Part shown: in pieces, positions 53,296 to 54,913 of the stretch
Position numbering within the stretch: position 1 is the first letter of the stretch
How the letters are laid out: each line of letters opens with the position of its first letter
Origin: Firmicutes bacterium UBA5493
GTDB taxonomy: Bacteria; Bacillota; Limnochordia; Darwinibacteriales; Darwinibacteriaceae
Length of the DNA: 54,913 bases
NCBI GenBank assembly: GCA_002424045.1
Contig: DIPH01000004.1
Location: forward strand, 1-54,913
Reading direction: 5' to 3'
Made by a program: the position numbers and the translations under genes
Notes under the pieces: generated by a model
The model's database searches: none
Seen by the model: only the letters and a program-made list of their open reading frames with translations
Told to the model about the DNA's origin: nothing

Positions 53296-54456
53296 ATGAT
53301 GATTTACTTGGATCAGGCCGCTACTTCCTATCCGAAACCGCCTGAGGTGATTGAAGCGGTGTGTGAGGCGTTACAGCATGCAGGCAACAGTGGTCGGGGT
53401 GCTCACCATCTGAGCCTTGCGGCCAGTCGCCTGATTTTCGAAGCTAGATATGAGATTGCTGATTTTCTGGGAGCAGAAGACCCAAGCTGTATCGCATTTA
53501 CAGCCAATGCTACCGAAAGCCTAAACCTTGCTCTATTTGGAGTATTGAATTCGGGAGATCATGTGATCACGACAGAACTGGAACACAACAGCGTTTTGCG
53601 CCCGCTTTATACTCTACAAGAGCGGGGTGTAGAAGTGACGATTCTCCCCGCTAACCCTCAGGGGCTAGTGGATTTTTCCACCCTAGGGGTTGTAGTGCGC
53701 CCCAATACCCGGGTCCTTGTGTTGACCCACGCCTCCAATGTTACAGGGAACATGGTAGATATAGAGCACGTGGGGGAGTTCTGCAGGGAGCATGACCTAC
53801 TTTTCATCGTCGATGGGGCCCAGACTGCAGGCTTTTACGCCTACGATCTGAGACAATCTTCAATCGACATTCTCTGCTTTACAGGTCACAAAGGCCTTTA
53901 TGGTCCCCAGGGTGTGGGAGGCATTTATGTCAAGCCAGGATTAGCTTTACGTCCTTTGAAAGTGGGAGGAAGCGGAATTCAAACTTTCTCCAAAACCCAT
54001 CCAAACCAAATGCCGGAAGCCCTGGAGGCTGGCACCCTCAATCTCCCGGGAATAGCAGGTCTTATGGCAGGTGTACGTTATCTAAAAAACGTGGGATTGG
54101 ACATGGTTAGTAACCGAGAATGCGAACTAACCGGCTATTTCCATAAAGCCGTCAGTCAAGTCCCTGGTGTAAAAGTGTATGGAGAGTTTGGTGCTTCCAC
54201 CCGTTGCCCCATTGTGGCACTGAATCTATGTAGTGTAGACTCCAGCCTAGTCAGCCAGCTTTTAGCGGAGGAATATAATATCTATACCCGTTCGGGTGGA
54301 CACTGCGCACCACTGATGCATGGTGCTTTAGGCACGGGGGAGCTGGGAGCGGTGCGTTTTAGTTTTTCCCACATGAATAGCAGAGAAGAGTTGGATGCAG
54401 CCGTGCAGGCCCTCAGAGAGATCGTCCTTCGGGCTGGCAGGGGGGAGTTACTATGA
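53296..54456 (+). CDS. Cysteine desulfurase/selenocysteine lyase-family enzyme
   Basis: A 386-residue class V aminotransferase-fold PLP enzyme. PLP lysine is Lys199 in FTGHKGLYGPQG; the sulfur/selenium-carrying Cys is Cys337 in GGHCAPLMHG. It removes S or Se from cysteine/selenocysteine. GAGG places the start at 53296 (or 53299); an open frame back to 53230 lacks a site. The ATGA overlap with a DUF3343 gene, followed by selD, suggests it delivers selenium rather than sulfur for iron-sulfur clusters. Confidence 0.88.
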   Translation: MMIYLDQAATSYPKPPEVIEAVCEALQHAGNSGRGAHHLSLAASRLIFEARYEIADFLGAEDPSCIAFTANATESLNLALFGVLNSGDHVITTELEHNSVLRPLYTLQERGVEVTILPANPQGLVDFSTLGVVVRPNTRVLVLTHASNVTGNMVDIEHVGEFCREHDLLFIVDGAQTAGFYAYDLRQSSIDILCFTGHKGLYGPQGVGGIYVKPGLALRPLKVGGSGIQTFSKTHPNQMPEALEAGTLNLPGIAGLMAGVRYLKNVGLDMVSNRECELTGYFHKAVSQVPGVKVYGEFGASTRCPIVALNLCSVDSSLVSQLLAEEYNIYTRSGGHCAPLMHGALGTGELGAVRFSFSHMNSREELDAAVQALREIVLRAGRGELL

Positions 54457-54680
54457 GTGGGACCAGGGTTGTGGTGACCTTTCGTACAACAACGCAGGCT
54501 ATGGCCTGGGAGAAGGCGTGCAAGGAGGCAGGTTTGCCTGGTCGCTTGATTCCCATGCCTGTCCAGATTAGTGCCGAATGCGGTTTGGCATGGCTCATAC
54601 CCCCCCTTGAGAAAGACATCCTCCTCCTGAGGGCGATCGAACTCAACCTAAAATACGCAGATGTGATAGAATTACAGTAG
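54453..54680 (+). CDS. DUF3343 putative Se/S carrier protein
   Basis: A 75-residue protein of the DUF3343 family. It shows the start RVVVTFRTTTQAMAWEKACK, the carrier cysteine in the VQISAECGLAW segment, and a beta-alpha-beta layout. It begins with an ATGA overlap on the desulfurase gene and ends 15 bases before selD. The family has been linked to selenium use by comparative genomics as a possible carrier of selenium between enzymes; direct proof is not known to me. Confidence 0.87.
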   Translation: MSGTRVVVTFRTTTQAMAWEKACKEAGLPGRLIPMPVQISAECGLAWLIPPLEKDILLLRAIELNLKYADVIELQ

Positions 54681-54695
54681 AGAGAGGTGAGTGCC

Positions 54696-54913
54696 GTGGC
54701 AGAAGAAATGGTTTTTTGTAAGGGCGGGGGCTGAACGGCCAAACTTGGACCGGCGGTCCTAGAAAGCGTTTTGAGTAAACTCCCCAGAGTAAAGGACCCG
54801 AATTTTCTCGTGGGTTTTGACCGCTCTGATGATGCTGCTGTGTATCGGCTTACCGATGACTTGGCCATCGTGCAGACCTTGGATTTTTTCCCGCCCATGC
54901 TGGACGATCCTTA
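54696..54913 (+). CDS. selD: Selenide, water dikinase SelD with in-frame UGA (selenocysteine), 3' partial
   Basis: Frame from GTG 54696 (AGAGAGGTGA upstream) to the window edge. Residues are MAEEMVFCKGGG, then TGA at 54732-54734, then TAKLGPAVLESVLSKLP, FLVGFDRSDDAAVY and LAIVQTLDFFPPMLDDP. These are the N-terminal blocks of SelD, which makes selenophosphate from selenide and ATP. The TGA falls at the catalytic Cys/Sec position (residue 13) and the essential Lys follows three residues later (Lys16), the same spacing as Cys17/Lys20 in E. coli. UGA is therefore read as selenocysteine. Automatic callers miss this gene. Confidence 0.9.
54744..54762 (+). promoter_or_regulatory. bSECIS-like hairpin for selenocysteine insertion
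   Basis: Nine bases after the TGA starts a stem: CT/AG outer pairs (44-45 with 61-62 of 547xx), a T-T mismatch, then GGACC (54747-54751) with GGTCC (54755-54759) around a GGC loop. The loop lies 17 bases after the TGA and begins with G, which agrees with the general bacterial SECIS rule (short stem, G among the first two loop bases, 16-37 bases downstream). Confidence 0.7.

Noticed and set aside
54413..54898. 161-residue minus-strand frame over DUF3343 and selD
   Set aside because: Antisense shadow. The plus strand carries DUF3343 and SelD motifs.
1..54913. CRISPR arrays, IS elements, tRNA or rRNA genes, riboswitches
   Set aside because: No regularly spaced repeats, transposase motifs, cloverleaf or rRNA-like segments were noticed on reading; an Infernal/tRNAscan run would be needed for a firm negative.

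Overview
The window looks like the chromosome of an anaerobic or microaerobic Bacillota (Firmicutes) bacterium, probably a deep-branching clostridial or limnochordial lineage. This is inferred from strong GGAGG-type ribosome binding sites, frequent GTG/TTG starts, an HPr with the regulatory Ser46, a cre-like box, a GntR/UTRA regulator, several Bacillota-style sugar ABC operons and a CstA-independent ADP-forming acyl-CoA synthetase. No rRNA, tRNA, phage, IS element or CRISPR array was seen. No taxonomic marker is present, so the assignment stays tentative.

Layout, left to right. (1) 2-4272: end of an operon with yhfX- and yhfW-like genes followed directly by the general PTS proteins HPr and enzyme I, closed by a strong hairpin. 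(2) 4546-10510: an AfuABC/FbpABC-like ABC transporter with a fused double permease, a TIM-barrel sugar phosphate isomerase and a ROK regulator, closed by a 20-bp hairpin. (3) 10722-19764: GntR/UTRA regulator, complete Dpp/Opp-type transporter, creatininase-family hydrolase, class III aminotransferase and MBL-fold hydrolase, facing a convergent acetamidase/formamidase. (4) 20970-24140: sugar ABC transporter without ATPase. (5) 24258-30908: split chromate transporter pair, HisC-like aminotransferase, isochorismatase-family hydrolase, acyl-CoA synthetase and nitroreductase on the minus strand, and a Dps ferritin with a Fur/PerR-like box in its promoter.

(6) 31077-35069: a chemoreceptor remnant, a macro-domain protein, two membrane proteins, a vWA protein and thyX (minus). 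(7) 35403-39816: malEFG-like transporter plus a lipoprotein, again with no ATPase, preceded by a cre-like box. (8) 39894-49296: an accessory stretch of small enzymes (GNAT acetyltransferases, methyltransferases, flavodoxin-fold oxidoreductases, alpha/beta hydrolase, M50-like membrane protease), mixed with at least four broken genes. (9) 49286-53222: HTH-Uma2 protein (minus), MATE exporter, gamma-glutamyltransferase-like protein. (10) 53296-54913: a selenium module made of a cysteine desulfurase-like enzyme, a DUF3343 Se/S-carrier-like protein and the start of selD.

The most notable observation is at the right edge. The selD reading frame carries an in-frame TGA exactly at the catalytic Cys/Sec position, with the conserved Lys three residues later and a bSECIS-like hairpin just downstream. 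This gene is invisible to standard ORF calling and points to an organism that makes selenoproteins. Other points of interest are the yhfXW-HPr-EI linkage, the amide/amino-compound catabolic operon with a UTRA-type operator, the macro/vWA locus and the decaying accessory stretch.
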